Source: CBIFVZ01 sp966185765 (GTDB lineage Bacteria > Pseudomonadota > Gammaproteobacteria > Enterobacterales > Enterobacteriaceae). From it: 63,063 nucleotides of DNA. Made by a program: the position numbers and the translations under genes. Location: contig CBIFVZ010000012.1 of the NCBI GenBank assembly GCA_966185765.1, positions 1-63,063 of the forward strand. Reading direction: 5' to 3'. Positions 25,198-34,206 of the stretch are shown here, piece by piece. Each line of letters starts with the position of its first letter. Positions within the stretch are counted from its first letter, which is position 1. The notes beneath the pieces are model-generated. The model was not told the DNA's origin. It searched no databases and worked only from the letters and a program-made list of their open reading frames with translations.

Positions 25198-25774
25198 GCT
25201 CAGGCTCCGGGAACATATTGGGGCTGTTATTAACGTAGAGAGTCAATTTATACCTTTTTTTTAGCGCATTGACAGTTTGCTCGGTCCCTTCATCAGGGAC
25301 GTAAATGCTGTAGAAATCGCTGGCAGGGACTGTGGAGGGGGATAAGCATTCTGCCATGCAGACATGTCTGCATTCATCCTCAAGGTAAGCCCGGCGCTCC
25401 ATAGTATCCCAATCAATCGTTTTTATCCCAGCCTCGTAACCCAGCAGGGTGATATCTGCTCCGGCTAAAGGATGTCTGGGAATAATGTGCCAGTTATTTG
25501 TCTGTGCATGGCTGCGAAGAACCGTAATCAGAGCGAATTTTTTATCAACATTGTTGCGATGAACCCTACCATCAAAAGGGTTTTTGGCGAAGAAATGAAA
25601 GGGAACGCATTCTTCTAATCGCAGAGTGCGGCGCGATTCTATGATGCCAGCATCGGCCACATCTGAAAATTGCTTCAAAAGACTGCGAGGTCTTAATCCC
25701 TGCGAAAAAATAGCCTCCAAATTGTTAACGTCTGTTAAATGATAAATAAGTTTCCCATCACGAATATCTGCCAT
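25169..25774 (-). CDS. second DarT-like (DUF4433-type) protein upstream of darT
   Basis: 201 residues from ATG 25774, behind a good GGAGC site. It aligns with DarT at the key places: LIYHLTDVNNLEAIFSQGL (His12) with the IVHRDNIPWILDNGL strand-helix start, ECVPFHFFAKNP with DYVPFYFTPFSP, ALITVLRSHAQ with IVILVSSLRTA, and MAECLSP (Glu142) with QAEALLW. Thus it looks like a full but divergent ART-fold DarT, with the catalytic Glu kept. It precedes and overlaps darT, with one antitoxin gene downstream. Target (DNA base, other nucleic acid, or none) is unknown. Confidence 0.7.
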   Translation of the reverse strand: MADIRDGKLIYHLTDVNNLEAIFSQGLRPRSLLKQFSDVADAGIIESRRTLRLEECVPFHFFAKNPFDGRVHRNNVDKKFALITVLRSHAQTNNWHIIPRHPLAGADITLLGYEAGIKTIDWDTMERRAYLEDECRHVCMAECLSPSTVPASDFYSIYVPDEGTEQTVNALKKRYKLTLYVNNSPNMFPEPERGLRLQRQP

Positions 25775-25928
25775 GATTGCGCTCCTTTCCCTGATTTGTG
25801 CCTTTTGTTTGTTCAATTATCTTAATGATTTCCACTTCATCACATATTTCGTCATTTGCAAATATGGATTAATGGCATACGGGCTATATGATGGGTTGTA
25901 CAGCATTAACTGCTTAAAACATTATCAA

Positions 25929-25949
25929 ACCCGGCCCTGTGGGCCGGGT
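25929..25949 (-). terminator. terminator of the acs-yjcH-actP operon
   Basis: Nine-bp perfect stem ACCCGGCCC/GGGCCGGGT with a three-base loop, just after the actP stop. TTTGATAAT follows on the minus strand. The AT-rich stretch 25775-25928 between it and the dar operon holds no gene and should contain the dar promoter. Confidence 0.75.
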
Positions 25950-25957
25950 CACCTTAC

Positions 25958-27616
25958 TTAATGCGCTTGTCCCTGCTCAATCCCAATCCCGGTCTGGGAG
26001 CGGATAAACTGGGCGCGGAACAGCTCGCGCTCGCGAGCGCCTTCCTCGCTGTTATCCGTCACTGAGAACAACCAGATACCGACAAACGCGACCAGAATGG
26101 AGAACAGCGCTGGGTACTCATACGGGAACACCGGGGCAGCGTGGCCGAGGATTTGTACCCAAATTGTTGGGCCGAGGATCATCAACACCACCGCCGTTAA
26201 CAGTCCCAGCCAGCCGCCGATCATTGCCCCGCGCGTGGTGAGTTTCGACCAGTACATGGAGAGCAGGATAATCGGGAAGTTACAGCTTGCAGCAATCGAG
26301 AACGCCAGCCCGACCATAAAGGCGATGTTCTGGTTCTCAAACGCAATCCCCAACAAAATCGCCACGATGCCGAGCACCAGCACGGTTATCTTCGAGACCT
26401 TCAGCTCCTGACGCTCCGTTGCTCCTTTACGAAATACGTTCGCATAGAGGTCATGCGAGACGGCGGATGCCCCCGCAAGCGTGAGTCCTGCTACCACCGC
26501 GAGTATAGTGGCGAAAGCCACCGCCGAGATAAAGCCGAGGAACAGGTTGCCGCCGACGGCATCGGCCAGGTGCACTGCCGCCATGTTATTGCCGCCAATC
26601 AGCGCCCCTGCGGCATCTTTAAACACCGGATTGGCGCCTACCAGCATGATGGCGCCAAAACCGATAATAAAGGTCAGGATATAGAAGTAACCCATAAAAC
26701 CGGTGGCGTAGAATACGCTCTTGCGCGCCTCGCGCGCATCGCTCACGGTGAAAAAGCGCATCAGGATATGCGGCAGACCGGCAGTACCGAACATCAGCCC
26801 AAGTCCTAGCGACAGCGCCGAAATCGGGTCTTTCACCAGGCCGCCGGGTCGCATGATGGCTTCGCCATTCGGGTGCACTGACATGGCCTCAGTAAAGAGA
26901 TTATTAAAGCTAAAGCCGACGTGGCGCATCACCATAAACGCCATAAAGCTTGCGCCAAACAGCAGCAGTACCGCTTTAATAATCTGCACCCAGGTGGTGG
27001 CGAGCATGCCGCCAAAGAGTACGTACATCACCATCAGCACGCCCACCAGCACTACCGCCACGTGGTAGTTCAGGCCAAACAGCAACTGAATGAGCTTACC
27101 GGCACCCACCATCTGGGCAATCAGATACAGCGCTACCACCACCAGCGAGCCGCAGGCGGAAAGCACGCGAATGGGACCTTGTTTAAGGCGATAAGACGCC
27201 ACGTCAGCGAAGGTATAGCGCCCGAGATTACGCAGGCGTTCGGCAATCAGAAACAGAATAATCGGCCAGCCGACAAGAAAACCCAGTGAGTAAATCAGCC
27301 CGTCGTAGCCGGAGGTGTACACCAGCGCAGAAATGCCAAGAAACGAGGCGGCAGACATAAAGTCGCCGGCAATCGCCAGCCCGTTTTGCAGCCCGGTGAT
27401 ATTACCGCCCGCCGTGTAGTAGTCGCTGCGCGAGCGCGTGCGTTTGGAGGCCCAGTACGTGATGCCAAGCGTCAGCGCCACGAACACGAGAAACATAATA
27501 ATTGCCTGCCAGTTAGTGGGCTGGCGCTGTACTGCGCCGGTCATCGCATCGGCGGCCAGCAGCGTGCCGGGCATGGTCAGCAGCGCCAGCAAGGCGAGTG
27601 TTGAGAAGCGTTTCAT
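25958..27616 (-). CDS. actP: acetate/glycolate:cation symporter ActP
   Basis: Sodium-solute symporter family permease that takes up acetate and glycolate. 552 residues (E. coli 549), with an N-terminal signal-like segment (LALLALLTMPGTLLAADA) and about 13 membrane helices. Family motifs include RSRSDYYTAGGNITGLQNGLA split over helix 1-2, GLMFGTAGLPHILMRFFT, and AFATILAVVAGLTLAGASAVSHDLY. The start overlaps the yjcH stop by ATGA. Co-expressed with acs, so uptake and activation of acetate are linked. Confidence 0.97.
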   Translation of the reverse strand: MKRFSTLALLALLTMPGTLLAADAMTGAVQRQPTNWQAIIMFLVFVALTLGITYWASKRTRSRSDYYTAGGNITGLQNGLAIAGDFMSAASFLGISALVYTSGYDGLIYSLGFLVGWPIILFLIAERLRNLGRYTFADVASYRLKQGPIRVLSACGSLVVVALYLIAQMVGAGKLIQLLFGLNYHVAVVLVGVLMVMYVLFGGMLATTWVQIIKAVLLLFGASFMAFMVMRHVGFSFNNLFTEAMSVHPNGEAIMRPGGLVKDPISALSLGLGLMFGTAGLPHILMRFFTVSDAREARKSVFYATGFMGYFYILTFIIGFGAIMLVGANPVFKDAAGALIGGNNMAAVHLADAVGGNLFLGFISAVAFATILAVVAGLTLAGASAVSHDLYANVFRKGATERQELKVSKITVLVLGIVAILLGIAFENQNIAFMVGLAFSIAASCNFPIILLSMYWSKLTTRGAMIGGWLGLLTAVVLMILGPTIWVQILGHAAPVFPYEYPALFSILVAFVGIWLFSVTDNSEEGARERELFRAQFIRSQTGIGIEQGQAH

Positions 27617-27927
27617 GATGCTTTAGCCTCCTCAATCACGCATTTTGTCAGACGATCGTACTCGCCGTTAGCACGCCAGACATACAGCCCGGTCAGCAAA
27701 AAAGAGATAACGATAACGCCAATACCAAGAGGAATGCCGCGTGTGACGGTGGTACCCGCGTGTAACGGTGTACCCAGCCAGGCGGGCGCGAACGCAATAA
27801 GCAGAATAAAGCCGACGTAAATTACCAGCATAATCAGAGAGAGGGTGGCGGCAAAACGTTGGCGTTTTTCGACCAGTTCCCTGAAATGCGCACTGCCTTC
27901 TATCCGCTGACAAATGAGGTCATTCAT
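27613..27927 (-). CDS. yjcH: DUF485 membrane protein YjcH
   Basis: 104 residues, as in E. coli. Two membrane helices (ATLSLIMLVIYVGFILLIAFAP and IGVIVISFLLTGLYVW) flank a short loop, and RANGEYDRL follows. It is always found with ActP-type symporters; its role is not proven. ATG 27927, eight bases after GGAG, is preferred over the GTG just before it. The gap to acs (28088-28128 and up to 27927) holds one hairpin. Confidence 0.93.
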   Translation of the reverse strand: MNDLICQRIEGSAHFRELVEKRQRFAATLSLIMLVIYVGFILLIAFAPAWLGTPLHAGTTVTRGIPLGIGVIVISFLLTGLYVWRANGEYDRLTKCVIEEAKAS

Positions 27928-28083
27928 CACAGAGTCTCCAGAGGTAGTTACGGTTTATTGTTGTGTTTAGTGCGCGGGACAACAGGGAACCCCACCCGTG
28001 CCCGTCGCCTCCTGTTACCGGAGAGCTGACGGTGATGTTGACTTACGCAACCGTGCAATACAGGTTCTTCCCTGGTCAGAGCA

Positions 28084-28107
28084 AACGGCGGGCCTCAGCC
28101 CACCGTT
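28084..28107. repeat. hairpin between acs and yjcH
   Basis: AACGGCGGGC-CTCA-GCCCACCGTT forms a 10-bp stem with one C/A mismatch, 22 bp after the acs stop. There is no T run, so it may be a REP-like or 3'-stabilising element that sets the ratio of acs to yjcH-actP mRNA. Confidence 0.45.
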
Positions 28108-28128
28108 GTGACGACGTTAAAGCCTGTC

Positions 28129-30087
28129 TCAGGACGGCATGGTGATGCCCTGTTTTTCTTCGAGCAGTTTTTCCACCACGCCCGGATCGGCAAGCGTTGA
28201 GGTATCACCGAGGTTACTGGTGTCCCCCGCAGCGATTTTGCGCAGGATACGCCGCATAATCTTACCGGAGCGGGTTTTGGGCAGTGAGTCGGTCCAGTGC
28301 AGTACATCGGGTGTTGCCAGCGGGCCAATCTCTTTGCGCACCCAGTTGCGCACCTCGGTATACAGCTCCGGCGTCGGATCTTCACCGTGATTGAGTGTGA
28401 CGTAAGCGTAAATGGCCTGGCCTTTGATGTTGTGCGGAATACCTACAACGGCAGCCTCGGCAATTTTCGGGTGCGATACCAGCGCAGATTCGATTTCTGC
28501 GGTGCCAAGACGGTGACCGGAGACGTTAAGCACGTCGTCCACGCGCCCGGTTATCCAGTAATAGCCGTCTTCATCGCGCCGCGCACCGTCGCCGCTAAAA
28601 TACATATTTTTGAAGGTGGAGAAATAAGTCTGCTCAAAGCGCTCATGATCGCCAAACAGCGTGCGCGCCTGGCCCGGCCAGGAGTCGCGAATCGCCAGAT
28701 TGCCTTCTGTCGCACCTTCAAGCGGGTGGCCTTCATTGTCCACCAGCACCGGTTGCACGCCAAAGAACGGGCGCGTTGCCGAGCCTGCTTTAAGCTCTGT
28801 TGCACCGGGCAGCGGGGTAATCATGAAGCCGCCGGTCTCGGTCTGCCACCAGGTATCCATCACCGGACACTTCTCGTTGCCGATTTTCTTCCAGAACCAC
28901 TCCCAGGCTTCCGGGTTGATCGGCTCACCCACGGAGCCAAGAATGCGCAGCGACGAACGGTCGGTGCCTGCAATCGCCTTGTCGCCTTCGGCCATCAGTG
29001 CGCGAATGGCGGTGGGAGCGGTGTAGAGAATATTAACCTTGTGCTTGTCCACCACCTGCGCCATGCGGTTCGGCTGCGGCCAGTTCGGTACGCCTTCAAA
29101 CATCAGCGTAGTGGCGCCACAGGCGAGCGGGCCATAGAGCAGGTAGCTGTGGCCGGTCACCCAGCCCACGTCGGCAGTGCACCAGTACACTTCGCCTGGA
29201 TGATAATCGAATACGTATTTGAAGGTGGTCGCGGCATAAACCAGATAACCCCCGGTGGTATGCAGCACGCCTTTGGGTTTGCCAGTCGAGCCGGAGGTAT
29301 AGAGAATAAACAGCGGATCTTCGGCATTCATTTCTACCGGCTGGTGCTCAGCACTGACGTTTTCCATCAGGTTGTGCCACCACAGATCGCGTCCTTCCTG
29401 CCAGCCAATCTGGCCGCCGGTGCGCTTGAGCGTCACGACATGTTCAACGGTTGTCACGTTTGGGTTGTTGAGCGCCTCATCGACATTTTTCTTAAGGGGA
29501 ATGCTGCGCCCGGCACGCATACCTTCATCAGCAGTGATAATCAGACGGGCGCTGGAATCGACCACGCGACCGGCAACCGCTTCTGGCGAGAAGCCGCCAA
29601 AAATGACGGAATGAATAGCGCCGATGCGCGCGCAGGCAAGCATTGCCACGGCGGCTTGCGGCACCATCGGCATATAAATAGCAACCACATCACCTTTGTT
29701 GATGCCAAGATTGAGCAAGACATTGGCAAAGCGGCAGACGTCCTGATGAAGCTCGCGATAGGTAATGGTTTGGCTCTGGCTGGCATCATCGCCTTCCCAG
29801 ATGATGGCGGGCTGGTCACCGCGTGCGCTCAGGTGGCGGTCCAGGCAGTTAGCAGCAAGGTTCAGGGTGCCGTCTTCATACCATTTGATGGAAACATTGC
29901 CCGGTGCGAAAGAGGTGTTTTTGACCGTGGTGTAAGGTGTAATCCAGTCGAGAATTTTACCCTGCTCACCCCAGAATGCATCGGGATCACTCACCGACTG
30001 CTGGTACTTAGACGCATACTGCTGCGGGCTAATCAGGCAATGTTCCGCAATGCTGGCAGGAATGGGATGTTTATGTATTTGGCTCAT
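28129..30087 (-). CDS. acs: acetyl-CoA synthetase Acs
   Basis: AMP-forming ligase making acetyl-CoA from acetate, ATP and CoA; it scavenges low acetate. 652 residues, same as E. coli. Motifs are YTSGSTGKPKGV (P-loop-like), WWQTETGG, the hinge region, and SGKIMRRILRKIA with the acetylation-regulated Lys near 609. An AGGAG site precedes the ATG. First gene of acs-yjcH-actP. In E. coli the nrf operon lies between acs and gltP; here the two are direct divergent neighbours. Confidence 0.98.
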   Translation of the reverse strand: MSQIHKHPIPASIAEHCLISPQQYASKYQQSVSDPDAFWGEQGKILDWITPYTTVKNTSFAPGNVSIKWYEDGTLNLAANCLDRHLSARGDQPAIIWEGDDASQSQTITYRELHQDVCRFANVLLNLGINKGDVVAIYMPMVPQAAVAMLACARIGAIHSVIFGGFSPEAVAGRVVDSSARLIITADEGMRAGRSIPLKKNVDEALNNPNVTTVEHVVTLKRTGGQIGWQEGRDLWWHNLMENVSAEHQPVEMNAEDPLFILYTSGSTGKPKGVLHTTGGYLVYAATTFKYVFDYHPGEVYWCTADVGWVTGHSYLLYGPLACGATTLMFEGVPNWPQPNRMAQVVDKHKVNILYTAPTAIRALMAEGDKAIAGTDRSSLRILGSVGEPINPEAWEWFWKKIGNEKCPVMDTWWQTETGGFMITPLPGATELKAGSATRPFFGVQPVLVDNEGHPLEGATEGNLAIRDSWPGQARTLFGDHERFEQTYFSTFKNMYFSGDGARRDEDGYYWITGRVDDVLNVSGHRLGTAEIESALVSHPKIAEAAVVGIPHNIKGQAIYAYVTLNHGEDPTPELYTEVRNWVRKEIGPLATPDVLHWTDSLPKTRSGKIMRRILRKIAAGDTSNLGDTSTLADPGVVEKLLEEKQGITMPS

Positions 30088-30507
30088 AGCTTTTTTTCTC
30101 CTGTAAGATGTTAATAATATGTCAAATAAAGGTTAATCACAGAGGGGGAAGGGATAATGTTTACTTTTTGCGCGACAGATCACGCATTAAAAGATGACTG
30201 AAAAGTAAGCAAACGAACTGCACCAGAGAAATAGTTTCGTTAGCAAACTATTTAAAAACAGGAGAGGTAAATTTATTTAACAACAGTAAGTTAGATGTCA
30301 TGAACGGTAAAAAAATCTTGTTAACTGTGTTAATTCTGTGAATGGCTTTAATTTTCAAGGGTTGCGTGGGATAGGGTGCTAATGATACTGATCATGGCGA
30401 ACAAAAACTCCATAACATCACCCGACGTTCGCCTTACCCTTTTCAGTTAGCGGTGTTCTCTTCGACAGGGTTGAGAAGGCCGCCTGAGTTCAGGATGCAG
30501 AAACGCT
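30088..30507. promoter_or_regulatory. divergent acs/gltP control region
   Basis: 420 bp of mostly AT-rich DNA with no gene. A degenerate CRP-like site (TGCGCGACAGATCACGCA, 30169-30186) lies about 90 bp upstream of acs and resembles, from memory, one of the E. coli acs CRP sites. A TCACA half site is at 30137-30141. Exact promoters were not resolved. Confidence 0.4.
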
Positions 30508-31821
30508 ATGAAAAAACAAAAATTTAGCCTTGCCTGGCAAATCTTGCTGGCGCTGGTGCTGGGTATTCTTCTTGGGAGCTATCTCCATTATCAGCCGGAT
30601 ACCCGCGGCTGGCTGGTGGATAACCTGCTGTCTCCGGCAGGGGATATCTTCATTCACCTGATTAAAATGATAGTGGTGCCTATCGTCATTTCCACACTGG
30701 TGGTGGGGATTGCCGGGGTCGGTGACGCCAAACAGCTTGGCCGTATTGGTGTTAAGACCATCGTTTATTTTGAAGTGATTACTACCGTTGCCATTATTCT
30801 TGGCATCACGTTTGCCAACATCTTTCAGCCGGGCAGCGGCATTGATATGTCGCAGCTTGCGCAGGCGGATATCTCTAAGTATCAGCGCACCACTGAAGAC
30901 GTGGTGAGCCACTCCCACGGCCTGATGGGAACCATTCTCTCGCTGGTGCCGACCAACATCTTCGCTTCAATGGCGAAGGGCGATATGCTGCCGATTATCT
31001 TCTTCTCGGTGCTGTTTGGGCTGGGCCTCTCTTCGCTGCCGGCGAAGAATCGTGAGCCGTTGGTGGCTGTGTTCCGCGGCATTTCTGAAACCATGTTCAA
31101 AGTTACCCACATGGTGATGCGCTATGCGCCGGTGGGGGTGTTCGCACTCATCTCCGTCACCGTGGCGAACTTCGGTTTTGCCTCGCTGTGGCCGCTCGCC
31201 AAGCTGGTTATCCTGGTATACATGGCTATTTTGTTCTTTGCGCTGGTGGTGCTGGGTGCTGTGGCACGCCTGTGCAAACTGAGCATCTGGACGCTGATTC
31301 GCATCCTTAAAGAGGAACTGATTCTGGCGTATTCAACGGCCAGTTCTGAGACCGTACTGCCGCGTATTATCCAGAAGATGGAAGCCTACGGCGCGCCGTC
31401 GTCTATCACCAGTTTTGTGGTGCCGACCGGTTATTCGTTTAACCTCGACGGTTCCACGCTTTACCAGAGCATCGCGGCTATCTTTATTGCCCAGCTTTAC
31501 GGTATTGACCTGTCTATCTGGCAGGAAATCATTCTGGTGCTGACGCTGATGGTGACGTCCAAAGGCATTGCCGGTGTGCCAGGCGTGTCGTTTGTGGTGC
31601 TGCTGGCAACGCTTGGCAGCGTCGGTATTCCGCTGGAAGGGCTGGCATTTATCGCCGGTGTTGACCGTATTCTCGATATGGCGCGTACGGCGCTCAACGT
31701 AGTGGGTAACGCGCTGGCGGTACTGGTTATCGCTAAGTGGGAACACAAGTTCGATGCTAAAAAAGCGCGTGAATACGAGCGGGAAGTGCTCGGTAAATTC
31801 GACAGAACCGCGCAAGACTAA
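30508..31821 (+). CDS. gltP: glutamate/aspartate:proton symporter GltP
   Basis: DAACS-family transporter, trimer in the inner membrane. 437 residues, equal to E. coli. Conserved elements are the first helix block LLGSYLHYQPDTRG, the serine-rich re-entrant loop STASSETVLPRI, the NLDGSTLYQSIAA helix (substrate and cation site), and GVPGVSFVVL. Convergent with fdhF, with a shared terminator between. The ATG lacks a strong ribosome-binding site. Confidence 0.97.
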   Translation: MKKQKFSLAWQILLALVLGILLGSYLHYQPDTRGWLVDNLLSPAGDIFIHLIKMIVVPIVISTLVVGIAGVGDAKQLGRIGVKTIVYFEVITTVAIILGITFANIFQPGSGIDMSQLAQADISKYQRTTEDVVSHSHGLMGTILSLVPTNIFASMAKGDMLPIIFFSVLFGLGLSSLPAKNREPLVAVFRGISETMFKVTHMVMRYAPVGVFALISVTVANFGFASLWPLAKLVILVYMAILFFALVVLGAVARLCKLSIWTLIRILKEELILAYSTASSETVLPRIIQKMEAYGAPSSITSFVVPTGYSFNLDGSTLYQSIAAIFIAQLYGIDLSIWQEIILVLTLMVTSKGIAGVPGVSFVVLLATLGSVGIPLEGLAFIAGVDRILDMARTALNVVGNALAVLVIAKWEHKFDAKKAREYEREVLGKFDRTAQD

Positions 31822-31846
31822 GCAAACTATAACGTCGGAATTTCTG

Positions 31847-31881
31847 GCCCCCTTTGCCGCAAGGCGCAGGGGGCTTTTTTT
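31847..31881 (+). terminator. terminator between gltP and fdhF
   Basis: GCCCCCT pairs with AGGGGGC, with an inner GCC/GGC pairing, and seven T follow on the plus strand. Confidence 0.88.
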
Positions 31882-31892
31882 GTGCGCCAGAT

Positions 31893-34040
31893 TTAGCCCG
31901 CCGCACTCTCGCGCAGCCGGTCTTTCAACTGCTGGTAGGTGTTAATCACGTACTGCTCTGCGGCCTGCTGGTCAGCAATCGGCTCGACGCGTACCGCGCT
32001 GTACTTGTACTCCGGCGTTTTAGTTATCGGGCTTAGATGCTCGTGCACCAGTTCGTTACAGGCACCAATCCACCACTGGTAGGTCATATACACCGCGCCG
32101 CGATTCGGGCGCTCGCTTACCTGCGCGCGTGTCATTACCCGGCCCTTGCGTGAGGTTACCCAGACCAGCGACTCGTCTTCAATACCAAGATGCGCTGCAT
32201 CATCAGTATGAATTTGCACGTAGCCCGGCTCGTCGGCGAGCGCGGCCAGTGCCGCGCAGTTGCCCGTCATCGAGCGGCACGAGTAGTGGCCCACTTCGCG
32301 CACGGTGGAGAGCACCATCGGGTACTCGTCGCTGAGTTTGTCCTGTGGAGGTACCCAGTCGCAGGTGAAGAACTGGCCCAACCCGTTGGCGCGGTCAAAT
32401 TTGCCGTCATACAGCCACTGTGTGCCCCGGTCAGACGGCGCTTCATCGCGACACGGCCACTGGATGTAACCCATCTCGCCAATCTTCTCGTAGGTGGCCC
32501 CAAAGAAGGTCGGACACAGACGGCGCATTTCGTCCCAGATTTCCTGAGTACAGGTGTAGTTCATTGGGTAACCCATGCGGGTGGCGATTTCGCTGATGAT
32601 TTGCCAGTCGGTTTTAAGGTCCCATTGCGGTTCGATGGCTTTAAAGAAGCGCTGAAAGCCACGGTCGGCGGCGGTGTACGTGCCTTCATGTTCGCCCCAG
32701 CTGGTTGACGGCAGTACCACGTCCGCCACCGCGGCGGTTTTGGTCATAAAGATGTCCTGCACCACCAGCAGTTCCAGGTTGTTCATGGCTTCACGCACGG
32801 CAGAAAGCTCCGGGTCAGTCTGCATGGGGTCTTCTCCCATGATGTACGCGGCGAGTACCTCGCCGTGGGCCACGCGGTGTGGCAGTTCGCTAATGCGATA
32901 GCCGGGTTTTTCAGGAAGCGCAGGCACACCCCAGGCGCGGGCAAACTTCTCACGGTGTTCGGCAACGCTGACTGACTGGTAGCCAGGATAGGTATCCGGC
33001 AGTGCGCCCATATCGCATGCGCCCTGTACGTTGTTCTGACCGCGCACCGGGTTCACGCCAGTATTGGGTTTGCCGAGGTGGCCGGTCAGCAGCGCCAGGC
33101 TGGTGAGCGCACGCACGGTTTCCACGCCCTGATAAAACTGAGTCACGCCCATGCCCCAGAGAATGGTGGCGGTTTTGGCGGTGGCGTACAGACGCGCGGC
33201 CTTGCGGATATCAGCAGCGGCGACCCCGGTAATTGTCTCAACGGATTGCGGCGTGTAGCTTTCAACAATCTTGCGGTATTCATCAAAACCTTCAGTACGC
33301 GCGTTGATAAAGGCGCTGTTGCACAGCCCTTCTTCAATAATGACGTGGCCCATCGCGTTAAGTAGCGCAATGTTAGTGCCGTTGTTGAGCTGTAAATGCA
33401 TATCGGCTATGCGTGCTGTTTCAATGCGCCGGGGATCGCAGACAATAATTTTGGCCCCTTTCTCTTTTGCCCGAATGACGCGATTAGCAACGATAGGGTG
33501 AGAATCTGCCGGGTTGTAGCCAAAGATCAGCAGTAAATTGGTGTCTTCAATCTCGACAACCGAATTGCTCATTGCGCCGTTACCGACCGACTGGTGCAGA
33601 CCTGCAACCGAAGGACCGTGTCAGACGCGTGCGCAGCAGTCGACGTTATTGGTGCCTATCACCGCACGAGCGAATTTCTGCATCAGATAGTTGGTTTCGT
33701 TGCCGGTACCGCGTGAGGAGCCGGTGGTCATGATGGCATCCGGCCCGTATTTAGCTTTTATCGCCAGCAACTTTTGCGCCACAACGTCGAGCGCGTCGCT
33801 CCAGCTTACGGACTCAAGTTTTGCGCCGCGTGTGCGGCGAATCATCGGGGTTTTCAGACGCGGGGTGAGGATCTGTGTGTCATTGAGAAAATCCCAGCCG
33901 AAATAGCCCTTCAGGCACAGCGTGCCCTGGTTATTACGTCCCTGGGCGGCTTGTGCACCCACGACCTTGTTGTCTTCAACCAGCAGGTTGATTTTGCAGC
34001 CAGAGGCGCAGTAAGGGCAGACGGTGATGACCTTTTTCAT
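31893..34040 (-). CDS. fdhF: formate dehydrogenase H, selenoprotein
   Basis: Molybdenum/tungsten bis-MGD enzyme that oxidises formate for the formate-hydrogenlyase complex, cytoplasmic face. It looks like two ORFs (33621-34040 and 31893-33572 with extension), but they are one frame joined by TGA at 33621-33623, codon 140. Flanking residues NVDCCARV-U-HGPSVAG equal the E. coli active site (Sec140-His141). An N-terminal [4Fe-4S] set CPYCASGC plus LCLKGY is present. Total 715 codons as in E. coli, ending RLRESAAG. A SECIS hairpin follows the UGA. Divergent from the phosphatase gene; a sigma-54-like sequence lies upstream, fitting FhlA control. Confidence 0.96.
33585..33623 (-). other. SECIS element for selenocysteine insertion
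   Basis: The 39 bases starting at the fdhF UGA match the E. coli fdhF SECIS with few changes. The minihelix GGTTGCAGGTCTGCACC (33593-33609, minus strand) has the apical GGUCU loop and bulged U that SelB recognises. The lower-stem changes (CCUUCGG here) do not disrupt the apical part. Confidence 0.92.
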
Positions 34041-34084
34041 GGTGCATTGCTCCGTGCTCAGCAGTGGTTGTCGTTGTTGTGTAG

Positions 34085-34099
34085 GCCGTTTTTATGTCA
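34085..34099 (-). promoter_or_regulatory. sigma-54-like promoter of fdhF
   Basis: TGACATAAAAACGGC, read on the minus strand, has the -24/-12 layout TGGCA-N-TTGC at correct spacing, with GG changed to GA at -24 and TTGC to CGGC at -12. It lies 45 bp before the fdhF ATG. E. coli fdhF uses sigma-54 with FhlA. The mismatch at the -24 GG lowers confidence. Confidence 0.4.
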
Positions 34100-34206
34100 T
34101 GCAATCACGGCCTTCATCGGGCATCATAACGGAGAGAAAACGGTCAATTCCCTGATAAAAAACATGGAATACATTTTCAGGCAGATGCACAGCGCAAGGA
34201 GCAATA

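Noticed and set aside
28297..30114. 605-codon plus-strand ORF over acs
   Set aside because: It is antisense to a full-length, strongly conserved acs; composition is that of a shadow frame (His/Arg/Ala-rich).
31893..34040. fdhF as a frameshifted or nonsense pseudogene
   Set aside because: The single in-frame stop is TGA exactly at the Sec140 position with a conserved SECIS; both parts are in the same frame.
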